DNA of 64,000 nucleotides from Chloroflexota bacterium (GTDB lineage: Bacteria; Chloroflexota; Anaerolineae; Aggregatilineales; J027), in NCBI GenBank assembly GCA_024434115.1, contig QMIT01000007.1, forward strand, positions 280,262-344,261, read 5' to 3'. The notes beneath the pieces were generated by a model. It searched no databases. It was not told the origin of the DNA and saw only the letters and a list, made by a program, of their open reading frames with translations. A program made the position numbers and the translations under genes. Below, piece by piece: positions 17,452 to 26,273 of this stretch (position 1 is the stretch's first letter; the number at the start of each line of letters is the position of its first letter).

Positions 17452-17910
17452 ATGAAAGTCTCAATTAAAGTCAACGGCACGCTGCACGAGCGTGAAGTTG
17501 AACCAAGAATGTTGCTTGTTCATTTTCTGCGGGAAGAGCTTGGGCTAACGGGCACCAATGTTGGTTGTGATACCAGTCAATGCGGGGCCTGCAATATCCA
17601 CCTAAATGGACAAGTGGTTAAATCGTGTACCTGCCTTGCCGTGCAAGCCGATGGGGGCGAAGTTACCACGATTGAAGGACTAAAATCCAACGGCCATCTC
17701 CATCCTATGCAAGAAGCCTTTTGGGAAAAACACGGTCTCCAATGTGGCTTTTGCACCCCCGGCATGATTATGACATCTGTCGCGCTGCTGGAAAGCAACC
17801 CCCACCCCACCGACGAAGAAATCCGGCATGGGCTGGAAGGCAACCTCTGTCGCTGCACCGGATACCAAAACATTGTGGCGGCTGTCAAAGCGGCTGCGGG
17901 AACAAAATAG
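17452..17910 (+). CDS. coxS: Molybdenum hydroxylase 2Fe-2S subunit (CoxS)
   Basis: Small subunit carrying two [2Fe-2S] clusters that pass electrons from the molybdenum site to FAD. The 152 residues have the plant-type ferredoxin cysteines CDTSQCGAC (Cys39, Cys44, Cys47) plus a further Cys in VKSCTC, and the second-cluster motifs CGFCTPGM and [12 protein letters not shown] 17452 follows a strong AGGAGG. A second AAAGGAGG at 17371-17378 upstream has no credible gene of its own. It is 12 nt upstream of coxL. Confidence 0.95.
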   Translation: MKVSIKVNGTLHEREVEPRMLLVHFLREELGLTGTNVGCDTSQCGACNIHLNGQVVKSCTCLAVQADGGEVTTIEGLKSNGHLHPMQEAFWEKHGLQCGFCTPGMIMTSVALLESNPHPTDEEIRHGLEGNLCRCTGYQNIVAAVKAAAGTK

Positions 17911-17922
17911 GAGGGTAGAGAC

Positions 17923-20292
17923 ATGGCTGCTGCCGAAAAAATTATTGGTTCAAGAATTAAACGTCGTGAAGACCCGCGCCTGATTACGGGTGAAGCTAAA
18001 TATTTAGAAGATATTCAATTACCGGGCCTGCTACACGCCGCCATTTTGCGGAGTCCACACGCCCACGCCAAGATCAAAAGTATTGATACATCCAAAGCCG
18101 CCAAGCACCCCGGCGTTGTTGCGGTCTATACAGGCAAAGATTTCGCCGATGTGAACCCGATGCCGTGTGCATGGCAGGCGGGCAAGGTCAAAAATAACGT
18201 CAACACCCCGTGTGTACTGGAAATTGAACGTGTGACCTTCACCGGGGCGGGGATCGCGGTAGTCGTGGCGGAAGATCGTTACACGGCCCAAGATGCCCTT
18301 GAACTCATTCATGTGGATTATGAAGTGCTGCCAGCGGTGGTGGATGCCGAAAAAGCCACCAAAGCGGGTGCGCCTCAACTGCACGAAAACGCTCCCAACA
18401 ATATCGCCCTCGAATGGACATGCGGCACTCAAGATACCACTGACCGCGCCCTCAAAGAAGCTGATGTGGTGGTCAAGCAGCGCATGATTAATCAACGGCT
18501 TATCCCCACACCGATGGAAACACGCGGCTGCATCGCCCAATATCAGGCAGCGACGGAGGAATGGACGGTCTGGATGACCTCTCAAGCACCCCACGTCATG
18601 CGGCTGCTGATGACGGCCTTTGTGTTTGGTGTGCCGGAAACCAAGATGCGTGTGATTTCCCCACAGGTTGGCGGTGGCTTCGGGGCCAAGATTTTCCTCT
18701 ATCCTGAATACTGCCTCATGGCGGCCCTATCGCGCAAAATAGGCCGTCCAGTCAAGTGGATGGAAACCCGCAGCGAAAATTACATCGCTACCACGCATGG
18801 ACGTGACCACATCACCGAAATCGAAGTCGGCGCCAAGCGAGACGGCACAATTACGGCCCTCAAGGTCAACACCTATGCCAATCTTGGCGGGGTGCTTTCG
18901 ACGATTGCCCCCGGCATCCCAACTACACTGTATGGGCGTATGCTGTCCGGTACGTATCGTATCCTGAATATCTTCTGCCATGTCTATGGGGTGTATACCA
19001 ATACGGGCATGGTAGACGCCTATCGTGGCGCAGGCCGTCCTGAAGCGACCTATGTCATTGAACGGGCGGTAGATTTGGTGGCGCATGAACTGGGCCTCGA
19101 TCCGGTGGCGGTCCGCCGCAAGAATTTTATCCCACCGGAAGCCTTCCCCTATGACCCGGTGATTTTGAACGGGCTGAAATATGACAGTGGGCAGTATGCA
19201 AAAGCCCTCGATTTGGCACTCAAGATGCTCGGTTATGAAAACTTCCGCAAGGAACAAGCCGAAGCCCGTAAACAAGGGCGCTATCTGGGGGTGGGCTTTT
19301 CTAGCTATGTCGAAATCTGCGGGGTTGCACCTTCGGCATGGATTGGCTTGCCCGGTGAAGGCTGGGGCGCGGGTCTGTGGGAAAGTGCTAATGTCCGCGT
19401 GCATTTGACGGGCAAGGTCGTTGTCACCACTGGGTCTCAATCACATGGGCAGGGCCATGAAACCAGTGTGGCGCAGGTTGTGGCGGGTGAATTGGGCATC
19501 TCAGTGGATGATGTCATCGTCCAGCACAGTGACACGCTTGGCACGCCCTTTGGTTATGGGACGTATGGCAGCCGCAGCACCGCTGTCGGTACGGTGGCAG
19601 TCTATAATTCGCTCCAAAAAATCAAAGAAAAAGCCAAGCTGTTAGGGGCACATATGCTCGAAGCCGCGCCAGAAGACGTGGTGTTTGAAGATGGCAAGGT
19701 CTTTGTCAAAGGCTCGCCTGACCAATCCAAGACCATTCAGGAAATCGCAGGGGCGGCGGCATTGGCCTATAGTTTGCCTCCCGGCATGGAACCTTTCCTC
19801 GACAACACCTCCTATTATGACCCACCCAACTGCACCTTCCCCTTTGGTACCCACATCTGCGTGGTCGAAGTGGACAAAGAATCCGGTGAGGTCAAGGTCA
19901 AGCGGTATATAGCCATTGACGACGTGGGCAAGGTCATTAATCCCATGATTGTTGAAGGGCAGGTACACGGCGGCATCGTACAAGGGGTGGCGCAAGCCTT
20001 GTGGGAAGGCGCGGTCTATGATGATAATGGGCAACTGCTCACCGGGTCATTGATGGACTACGCCATTCCGAAAGCTGACTTTTTTCCCGCCTTTGAGACA
20101 GACCGCACCGAGACCCCGACCCCAGTCAATCCACTGGGTGTCAAGGGAGCAGGCGAAACGGGCACGATTGCCTCAACCCCGGCTGTCGTTAACGCGATTG
20201 TGGATGCTCTCGCGCCGTTTGGTGTCAAACACATTGATATGCCCATCACCCCGCCGAAAGTCTGGCGTATCTTGCAAGGCAACGGAGGTTAA
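17923..20292 (+). CDS. coxL: Molybdenum hydroxylase large subunit, form II CoxL
   Basis: Molybdopterin-cytosine-dinucleotide subunit of the xanthine-oxidase superfamily, 789 residues. The active-site loop reads AYRGAGR (366-372), the form II signature, rather than the AYXCSFR motif of proven form I CO dehydrogenases. The base-catalytic Glu745 lies in GAGETGT and QVGGGFGAK marks a cofactor-binding loop near 247. The gene order S-L-M is also that of form II clusters. Form II enzymes may or may not oxidise CO, so the substrate stays open. The start ATG 17923 follows GGAGG. It is co-transcribed with coxS and coxM. Confidence 0.93.
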   Translation: MAAAEKIIGSRIKRREDPRLITGEAKYLEDIQLPGLLHAAILRSPHAHAKIKSIDTSKAAKHPGVVAVYTGKDFADVNPMPCAWQAGKVKNNVNTPCVLEIERVTFTGAGIAVVVAEDRYTAQDALELIHVDYEVLPAVVDAEKATKAGAPQLHENAPNNIALEWTCGTQDTTDRALKEADVVVKQRMINQRLIPTPMETRGCIAQYQAATEEWTVWMTSQAPHVMRLLMTAFVFGVPETKMRVISPQVGGGFGAKIFLYPEYCLMAALSRKIGRPVKWMETRSENYIATTHGRDHITEIEVGAKRDGTITALKVNTYANLGGVLSTIAPGIPTTLYGRMLSGTYRILNIFCHVYGVYTNTGMVDAYRGAGRPEATYVIERAVDLVAHELGLDPVAVRRKNFIPPEAFPYDPVILNGLKYDSGQYAKALDLALKMLGYENFRKEQAEARKQGRYLGVGFSSYVEICGVAPSAWIGLPGEGWGAGLWESANVRVHLTGKVVVTTGSQSHGQGHETSVAQVVAGELGISVDDVIVQHSDTLGTPFGYGTYGSRSTAVGTVAVYNSLQKIKEKAKLLGAHMLEAAPEDVVFEDGKVFVKGSPDQSKTIQEIAGAAALAYSLPPGMEPFLDNTSYYDPPNCTFPFGTHICVVEVDKESGEVKVKRYIAIDDVGKVINPMIVEGQVHGGIVQGVAQALWEGAVYDDNGQLLTGSLMDYAIPKADFFPAFETDRTETPTPVNPLGVKGAGETGTIASTPAVVNAIVDALAPFGVKHIDMPITPPKVWRILQGNGG

Positions 20293-20294
20293 TC

Positions 20295-21143
20295 ATGTAT
20301 CCTAGCAACTTCGACTATCAACGAGCCGCTTCCGTCGCCGATGCCATCCAAAAAGGGTCAGGCGATGGAGCGAAATTTCTGGCGGGTGGTCACAGCCTCC
20401 TGCCTGCTCTCAAACTGCGTCTAAATGAACCAGAGTCTTTGGTGGATATTGGTCGTTTAGATGCCCTCAAGGGGATCAGCGTCAGCGGGAACAGTGTCAA
20501 AATTGGGGCGCTTTCCACCCATGCCCAAATTGCCAGTTCCGCCGATGTGAAAAAACACGCTCCGGCATTGGCAAGTGCTTGTGGTCAGGTCGGTGATCCA
20601 GCCGTTCGTAATCGAGGCACATTAGGAGGCAATCTGGCCCATGCTGACCCTGCCTCCGACCCACCTACAGTCGTGCTGGCCCTCGGTGGTAAACTCCATT
20701 TACAGGGATCGGGCGGGAATCGTGTGGTCGCGGCAGAGGATTTCTTCCTAGACCTCTTCACCACCGATTTACACCCCGGTGAATTGATTACCGCCGTTGA
20801 AATTCCGAGCGTTGGTCAAGCGAAAAGCGCCTATGCAAAAATGGCTCATCCCGCCTCCCGATATGCGGTGGTTGGGGTGTGCGTATTATTAGAGATCAGT
20901 GGTGGAAAATGCAGCAAGGCCCGTGTCGCGGTTGGTGGGGCCACCCCCAAAGCCACCCTCTCCACTGCTGCCGCCAATGCCCTTGTCGGATCATCGCTGA
21001 ACGATACCGCCCTGAACGCCGCCGCGAATGCCCTTTCAGGCGACCTGAGCGATGTGATGGGCGATGTCTATGCGCCAGAAGATTACCGCCGTGCGATGGC
21101 CGGGGTCTATCTGAAACGGGCTGTCCGTGCTGCAATGGGGTAA
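20295..21143 (+). CDS. coxM: Molybdenum hydroxylase FAD subunit (CoxM)
   Basis: Medium subunit that binds FAD and hands electrons to the respiratory chain or another acceptor. The 282 residues show the two FAD motifs of the family: LAGGHSLLPALKLR near residue 31 and VRNRGTLGGNLAHADPASD near 100. The C-terminal CO-dehydrogenase-flavoprotein domain ends near residue 280. It begins 2 bp after the coxL stop. An intrinsic terminator follows at 21176, which splits the structural genes from the accessory genes. Confidence 0.95.
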   Translation: MYPSNFDYQRAASVADAIQKGSGDGAKFLAGGHSLLPALKLRLNEPESLVDIGRLDALKGISVSGNSVKIGALSTHAQIASSADVKKHAPALASACGQVGDPAVRNRGTLGGNLAHADPASDPPTVVLALGGKLHLQGSGGNRVVAAEDFFLDLFTTDLHPGELITAVEIPSVGQAKSAYAKMAHPASRYAVVGVCVLLEISGGKCSKARVAVGGATPKATLSTAAANALVGSSLNDTALNAAANALSGDLSDVMGDVYAPEDYRRAMAGVYLKRAVRAAMG

Positions 21144-21175
21144 AATGGATTCGACGCTTCTATAGGATTTTCTAG

Positions 21176-21200
21176 GGGCGATCTCGTATCGCCCTTTTTT
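21176..21200 (+). terminator. Intrinsic terminator after coxM
   Basis: GGGCGAT (21176-21182) pairs with ATCGCCC (21188-21194) around a 5-nt loop, followed by six T. It lies between coxM and the MoxR gene, so accessory genes are either read through at a lower level or have their own promoter. Confidence 0.85.
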
Positions 21201-21217
21201 CTCAAAAAGGTACCGGT

Positions 21218-22123
21218 ATGTTCCAAAATATTGACGCTGTGCAATCCGCGCTCGAATCCCAAAATTATATTGCCGAGCGTGGATTGGTCACGGCGATTTA
21301 TTTAGCCCTGCGTTTAAATAAGCCGCTTTTTTTGGAAGGGGAAGCCGGGGTCGGCAAGACCGAAATTGCCAAAGTGCTTGCCAAAATCTTAGGGGCCGAC
21401 CTTATCCGCCTGCAATGTTATGAGGGCCTCAATGTCAATACGGCCCTCTATGAGTGGAATTATGCCCACCAACTGCTGCATCTACGCTTGTTAGAGGCCA
21501 GCGGTGCGACCCGCGAAGAAATGCAAGCCGGATTGTTTACCCCCGAATTTTTGCAGGCCCGTCCATTGCTGCAAGCCCTTGAAATGAGCGTCAATGGTCG
21601 CCCACCTGTCTTGTTAATTGATGAAATTGACCGGGCCGATGAAGAATTTGAAGCCTTTTTGCTAGAACTGCTCTCCGATTTTCAAGTGACGATTCCCGAA
21701 TTGGGCACGATTCAAGCAACGGTGCCTCCAGTGGTCGTCGTCACCTCCAATCGCACCCGCGAAATTCACGACGCCCTGAAACGCCGCTGTCTGTATTATT
21801 GGATTGATTATCCCAATTTTCAAAAAGAACTGGCGATTGTGCGGGCCAAAGCACCCGACGCCGAAGCCAATCTTGCTAAACAGGTGACGGCCTTTATCCA
21901 AGAACTGCGTCGTATGGAATTGTTTAAAGCGCCGGGGGTGGCGGAAACACTTGATTGGACAATGGCTCTGATTGCGCTCGATCAACAGACCCTTTCGCCG
22001 GAAATTATTGAGCAGACAGCCGGGGTGATCCTGAAATATCAAGAAGATGTGCAGATGCTGACCGGGGAGGCTCTCCAATCGGCACTTGACCGTGCCCGAA
22101 TGCAAATGACGGCGCAAATGTAA
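21218..22123 (+). CDS. MoxR-family AAA+ ATPase (CoxD-like)
   Basis: AAA+ chaperone-like ATPase of 301 residues, in the position of CoxD, which helps mature the molybdenum active site in CO-dehydrogenase clusters. Walker A is GEAGVGKT (41-48), Walker B is LLIDEIDRAD (near 134), and VVTSNRTREIHDALKRRC supplies sensor 1 and the arginine finger. ATG 21218 follows AAGG. It is paired with the VWA-domain gene 11 bp downstream, the usual MoxR-VWA arrangement. Confidence 0.92.
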   Translation: MFQNIDAVQSALESQNYIAERGLVTAIYLALRLNKPLFLEGEAGVGKTEIAKVLAKILGADLIRLQCYEGLNVNTALYEWNYAHQLLHLRLLEASGATREEMQAGLFTPEFLQARPLLQALEMSVNGRPPVLLIDEIDRADEEFEAFLLELLSDFQVTIPELGTIQATVPPVVVVTSNRTREIHDALKRRCLYYWIDYPNFQKELAIVRAKAPDAEANLAKQVTAFIQELRRMELFKAPGVAETLDWTMALIALDQQTLSPEIIEQTAGVILKYQEDVQMLTGEALQSALDRARMQMTAQM

Positions 22124-22134
22124 ATGAGGCAGTG

Positions 22135-23373
22135 ATGAATAATAGTGCGCGGTGGGGCAGATATTTAGGGCCAGCCGATACACCCTATCATGGCGGCAAA
22201 TTCCTACAAAATCTGCTGCTGTTTGGGCGATTGTGTAAGGCACTGGGTATGGATGTCACCCCCAACTGCATGATGGATGTTTCTCACGCCCTGCAATTGG
22301 TAGATTTGGGTCAGCAGGAAGATGTCTACCATGCCTGCCGCGCTTTGATGGTGACACGCCAACGTGATTTAGACTTATTTGACCAAGCCTTCCATATTTT
22401 CTGGCAGACCCCCGTGGAAGATTGGGCCACGATGGAGCTTAAATCCCCCGGCAAACGAGTCCAGCGGCAGCAGCCCAACCCAACCTTTGGCAGCGCCCCT
22501 TCGACCACTAAAAATGGTCAGGCGACCAGCGAAACCGAGACGATTACCTTTGTCCCGACCTACAGTAATTATGAAACCCTGCGCACCAAAAATTTCGCCG
22601 AGATGACGGGTGAAGAAATCCTTGCCGCCAAACGTATCATGGAACGGCTGGCGTGGTCACTAGGGATGCGCCAAACGCGACGTTTTCATCCCGGCAGCGG
22701 CGACCAATTGGATTTGCGCCATCTGTTCCGCGAAAACATGCGTTATGCGGGTGAATTGATTAATCTGCCAACACGTGTGCCAACCTTCAAGCCCCGCCCA
22801 TTGGTCATGATTTGTGATATCAGTGGCAGCATGGAACGTTATACCCGTTTATTGCTGCATTTTGTCCATACCCTGTCGCAAAGTATCTATCAGGTCGAAT
22901 CCTTTGTATTCAGCACCCGTCTGAGCCGCATTACCCGTATTATTCGACGCAAGGCGGTTGATCGAGCGCTGGCCGAAGTCGGGCTTACCGTGAAAGACTG
23001 GGGCGGTGGCACCAAAATCGGTGATGCCCTGCACAACTTCAATTATCAATGGGCACGGCGTGTCTTGGGGCGTGGCGCGGTGGTGCTTCTCATTACCGAT
23101 GGGTGGGATCGTGGCGATCCCGATGTACTGCGGGCGGAAATTGAACGGCTGCAACGCAACTGCCACCGTCTGATTTGGCTCAATCCGCTGCTCGGCTCAC
23201 CCGATTATGAACCGCTGACACGCGGCGCTCAGGCCATGCTGCCCTGCGTTGATGATTTTTTGCCCGTGCATAATCTCGCCAGCCTTGAAAATCTGGCAAA
23301 AGAATTGTGGAAGGTCAATTGGCGTCGTCCAACCCGCGTAAGACACGGGCATCTTGTTTTGTCAGAGAACTAA
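22135..23373 (+). CDS. coxE: VWA-containing protein (CoxE-like)
   Basis: Partner of the MoxR ATPase, 412 residues from ATG 22135, which has GAGG five bases upstream. A helical N-terminal part is followed by a von Willebrand A domain starting near residue 220, with the MIDAS motif DISGSM and a later conserved Thr/Asp region (LLITDGWDRGDP). In Oligotropha, CoxD and CoxE act in building the Cu-Mo centre; a similar maturation role is inferred. The TIR gene begins 17 bp after its stop. Confidence 0.9.
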   Translation: MNNSARWGRYLGPADTPYHGGKFLQNLLLFGRLCKALGMDVTPNCMMDVSHALQLVDLGQQEDVYHACRALMVTRQRDLDLFDQAFHIFWQTPVEDWATMELKSPGKRVQRQQPNPTFGSAPSTTKNGQATSETETITFVPTYSNYETLRTKNFAEMTGEEILAAKRIMERLAWSLGMRQTRRFHPGSGDQLDLRHLFRENMRYAGELINLPTRVPTFKPRPLVMICDISGSMERYTRLLLHFVHTLSQSIYQVESFVFSTRLSRITRIIRRKAVDRALAEVGLTVKDWGGGTKIGDALHNFNYQWARRVLGRGAVVLLITDGWDRGDPDVLRAEIERLQRNCHRLIWLNPLLGSPDYEPLTRGAQAMLPCVDDFLPVHNLASLENLAKELWKVNWRRPTRVRHGHLVLSEN

Positions 23374-23390
23374 ATATCTAGGAGTGCATT

Positions 23391-24167
23391 TTGGCGAACA
23401 AAAGCATTTTCATTTCTTACTCAAGTCGTCATCGCTTTGCAACAGCCAAGTTTGTAGAATTCCTTGAGCATCAGGGCTACGACAACGGAGAGATTTTTTG
23501 GGACAAATATTTAGTGCCTGCACAAGACTGGCGGGAAGAGCTAAAAAGTGAAATCCGAGGAAGAGACATCTTTTTGTATTTGTTGACCCCTGAATCAATC
23601 AAGTCGGTATATTGTCAAAACGAATACAACTTAGCAGCCGACGAACAGAAATTGTTTATTCCAGTCGCAACTCATCCGGAAATCTCAAATCTTCCAGATC
23701 AGATAAGAAGGACTCAAATCATAGATTTTACAAGTGATATACCAAGAGCAGAAATGGATTTGCTTGAAACTCTTAAGGGCGAGAAATTTTATAGGCTTAA
23801 ACTACAGGACAAAATTGATCCTATTTTCGCGGTTTACCATTTAGATGAAATTATTGAAGAAATTGAAGACTTACTTAGAAAAGCCTATATAAATGTGTTA
23901 TATGCTATAAGAGAGGGAGCTACCCACCTAGATGGTGAATATCATAAACCACTGTTTTTTCACTTCCAAGAACTTAGAAATATTTATGTTCCTATAGGAA
24001 ACGCCAATTGGTTTAACCAAGTTCTCAAAGATTTAGAAGTCCATCTGCAACATGTCGCCATATATAGGAATAGTTATAGAGTTGACGAAGCCGACAAATT
24101 GGCAGAACAAATTAAAAATTCTGCAATTAAGGCTCTAAATCTACTATCACAAATTCGGTGGCAGTAG
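23391..24167 (+). CDS. TIR-domain protein inserted in the cox cluster
   Basis: A 258-residue protein with an N-terminal TIR domain (about 4-115): SIFISYSSRH at the start, GDxx-like loop replaced by YDNGEIFWD, and the NADase-type segment SIKSVYCQNE with candidate catalytic Glu78. The remaining 140 residues are helical and unrecognised. Bacterial TIR proteins often cleave NAD or make cyclic ADP-ribose signals in phage defence; that is an inference here, with no SIR2, ThsA or SLOG partner nearby. TTG 23391 has AGGAGTG upstream. The gene is clearly more A+T-rich than the cox genes around it, pointing to insertion into an existing operon. Confidence 0.85.
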   Translation: MANKSIFISYSSRHRFATAKFVEFLEHQGYDNGEIFWDKYLVPAQDWREELKSEIRGRDIFLYLLTPESIKSVYCQNEYNLAADEQKLFIPVATHPEISNLPDQIRRTQIIDFTSDIPRAEMDLLETLKGEKFYRLKLQDKIDPIFAVYHLDEIIEEIEDLLRKAYINVLYAIREGATHLDGEYHKPLFFHFQELRNIYVPIGNANWFNQVLKDLEVHLQHVAIYRNSYRVDEADKLAEQIKNSAIKALNLLSQIRWQ

Positions 24168-24171
24168 ATTA

Positions 24172-24197
24172 CGGACGGAAATTCTATTTCCGATCCG
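24172..24197 (+). repeat. Hairpin directly after the TIR gene
   Basis: CGGACGGAAAT (24172-24182) and ATTTCCGATCCG (24186-24197) form an 11-bp stem with one bulged A and a 3-nt loop. There is no T-run after it, so it is not a clear terminator. It begins 5 bp after the TIR stop and may be an RNA 3'-end stabiliser or an insertion scar. Confidence 0.55.
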
Positions 24198-24225
24198 CAA
24201 GTAGAATTAATGGTAAGGTGAAATT

Positions 24226-25257
24226 ATGTTAGACATTCTGGATACCGTACAAAACTGGTTAAATGAAAAACACCCCATCGCGCTTGCCACCGTCGTCAAT
24301 ACATGGGGATCGTCTCCGCGTCCTGCTGGGTCAAAAATGGCCGTCACTGCTGATATGGTAATCATTGGCTCGGTCAGTGCAGGGTGTGTGGAAAATGCGG
24401 TCATCCAAGAGGCACTCGACAGCCTGCAAGATCGCAAACCCCGTCTGTTACACTATGGGGTCAGCGATGACACCGCATGGGATGTTGGTCTGACATGTGG
24501 CGGCAAGATTTCGATTTATGTCGAGCCACTGGATGCCCGATTTTGGCAATTAGCCACCGACCTCGTGCGCCGCGATAGCCCCCATGCCGCTGTCACCATC
24601 CTAGAAGGCGATTTGGCCGGAAAAAAGATACTGGTCGGTTCCGACGGCGCGATTTTGTATGGCAGCGATGGACTTGCCCCAAATCAAACCGCTATGCTGG
24701 CGGATGCCGCCCGTCAAAGCCTGCACGCGGGTCAAACCAACGCCTGTACCATCGCCGAATTGAATGTGCTGATTGAGGTACATGTACCACGACCCCGCTT
24801 GATTATTGTTGGAGGGGCACATGTGGCAATGGCGCTGCAAAAATTTGCCCAACAGTTGGGGTTTCAGGTCATGCTGGTTGATCCACGCAAAGCCTTTGCC
24901 ACGCCCGAACGCTTCCCAGATGTCGCCCAAATATTGCACACCTATCCCGATAAGGCCCTGCCCCAAATTGGCCTGACCGCCGAAACCTACCTTGCCGTTT
25001 TGACCCACGACCCCAAGATTGACGACCCCGCCCTTATAACAGCCCTGCCCGCTGGTGTGCATTATATCGGTGTTCTCAGTAGCCGCCGCACCCATGAAAA
25101 GCGTATCGAGCGCCTCACCGCACAAGGGGTAGACACCCGCCTATTTGACCAAATTCATACTCCCATTGGCCTCAATATCGGGGCGAAGACACCCGAAGAA
25201 ATCGCACTGGCTATTATGGCGGAAATAATTGCGGTCAAAAACGGAGTGGCCCAATGA
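24226..25257 (+). CDS. xdhC: XdhC/CoxF-family molybdenum hydroxylase maturation protein
   Basis: Accessory protein of 343 residues that, in the XdhC family, binds molybdenum cofactor and supports its sulfuration and insertion into xanthine-oxidase-type enzymes. The N-terminal XdhC domain carries VVNTWGSSPRPAGSKMAV and SVSAGCVENAV, and the C-terminal Rossmann domain has LIIVGGAHVAMAL near residue 188 and VLTHDPKIDDPAL later. The start ATG 24226 follows AAGGTGA. It overlaps the next gene by 4 bp (ATGA). This is expected for a cox cluster and helps confirm the assignment of coxSLM. Confidence 0.92.
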   Translation: MLDILDTVQNWLNEKHPIALATVVNTWGSSPRPAGSKMAVTADMVIIGSVSAGCVENAVIQEALDSLQDRKPRLLHYGVSDDTAWDVGLTCGGKISIYVEPLDARFWQLATDLVRRDSPHAAVTILEGDLAGKKILVGSDGAILYGSDGLAPNQTAMLADAARQSLHAGQTNACTIAELNVLIEVHVPRPRLIIVGGAHVAMALQKFAQQLGFQVMLVDPRKAFATPERFPDVAQILHTYPDKALPQIGLTAETYLAVLTHDPKIDDPALITALPAGVHYIGVLSSRRTHEKRIERLTAQGVDTRLFDQIHTPIGLNIGAKTPEEIALAIMAEIIAVKNGVAQ

Positions 25258-26273
25258 AATTTGGCCCGGTAGCAGTGGACGAGGCGGTTGGCAAAATTCT
25301 AGCGCATAATCTGGTCGGGCTGGATGGCAAAAAATTACTTGGCAAAGGGCATTTAGTAAGCCAAGATAATGTTGAAACTCTCCGCGCCAACGGATACTCA
25401 AGTGTGGTGATCGCCGCCCTCGATCCCACCGATCTAGGTGAAAATGAAGCGGCCCGTCGTGTTGGGATGGCGATTGCGGGGCCAAATGTACGGGTGGTTG
25501 CTCCCGGCGTGGGGCGGGCCAATTTGTCGGCGGAGGTAGATGGCCCACTCTATGTCAATGTGCCGTTGTTACACCGCTTCAACAGCATTGATGAGGGCAT
25601 CACCATCGCCACCCTGCGCGAGCACACCCCTGTCAAAACCCGCACCTTGATTACCCTCGTCAAGATTATCCCGTTTGGGATTCCTGCCGCACGGGTCGAA
25701 GATGTCGAGGCTATCGCCCGCGAATTTGGCCCGGTGGTCTCGGTACGACCTCTCAAGCCGACAGCCGTTTCCCTTATTATCTCCGGCCCGGAACGCGCCC
25801 GTGAACGCCTACTAGGGGACTTTACGCCACCAGTGGAACAGCGGATTCAGGCATTGGGCAGTTCACTGAAATCAGTCAACTTTGTCCCGCATACGGCTGA
25901 GGCGATTGTGCAAGCGTTATGTAATCAACAAGCCGCCGAATCGGGTTTGATTATTCTGGCGGGGATTTCGGCCATCATTGACCGGGATGATGTTGTCCCA
26001 ACGGCATTACGGCAAGCAGGGGGTAGCGTCAGCCATTTTGGGGCGCCCGTTGACCCCGGCAGTCTATTGATGTTGGGCTATCTAGGCAATATCCCGGTGA
26101 TTGGCGCTCCCGGCTGCATCAAATCGTACAAAACCAACATCATTGATTGGATTTTGCCGCGCCTGTTGGCAGGCGAACGCCTCACCCATGCCGATTTGAT
26201 TGAGATGGGACATGGCGGCCTGCTAGACGACATCCATGATCGCCCCATGCCCCGCGAAAATAGCGAGGATTAG
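25254..26273 (+). CDS. Molybdopterin-binding (MoeA/MoCF-like) protein
   Basis: A 339-residue protein of the molybdopterin-binding type found beside xdhC and cox genes. It begins like MoeA-type and cytidylyltransferase-associated proteins (VDEAVGKILAHNLVG) and has a MoCF-like region with AVSLIISGPERARE, LIILAGISAIIDRDDVVPTALRQAG and GNIPVIGAPGCIKS. It probably handles or activates the molybdenum cofactor for CoxL, perhaps with XdhC. The exact reaction cannot be assigned. Its stop shares bases with the stop of the opposing acetyltransferase gene. Confidence 0.8.
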   Translation: MKFGPVAVDEAVGKILAHNLVGLDGKKLLGKGHLVSQDNVETLRANGYSSVVIAALDPTDLGENEAARRVGMAIAGPNVRVVAPGVGRANLSAEVDGPLYVNVPLLHRFNSIDEGITIATLREHTPVKTRTLITLVKIIPFGIPAARVEDVEAIAREFGPVVSVRPLKPTAVSLIISGPERARERLLGDFTPPVEQRIQALGSSLKSVNFVPHTAEAIVQALCNQQAAESGLIILAGISAIIDRDDVVPTALRQAGGSVSHFGAPVDPGSLLMLGYLGNIPVIGAPGCIKSYKTNIIDWILPRLLAGERLTHADLIEMGHGGLLDDIHDRPMPRENSED

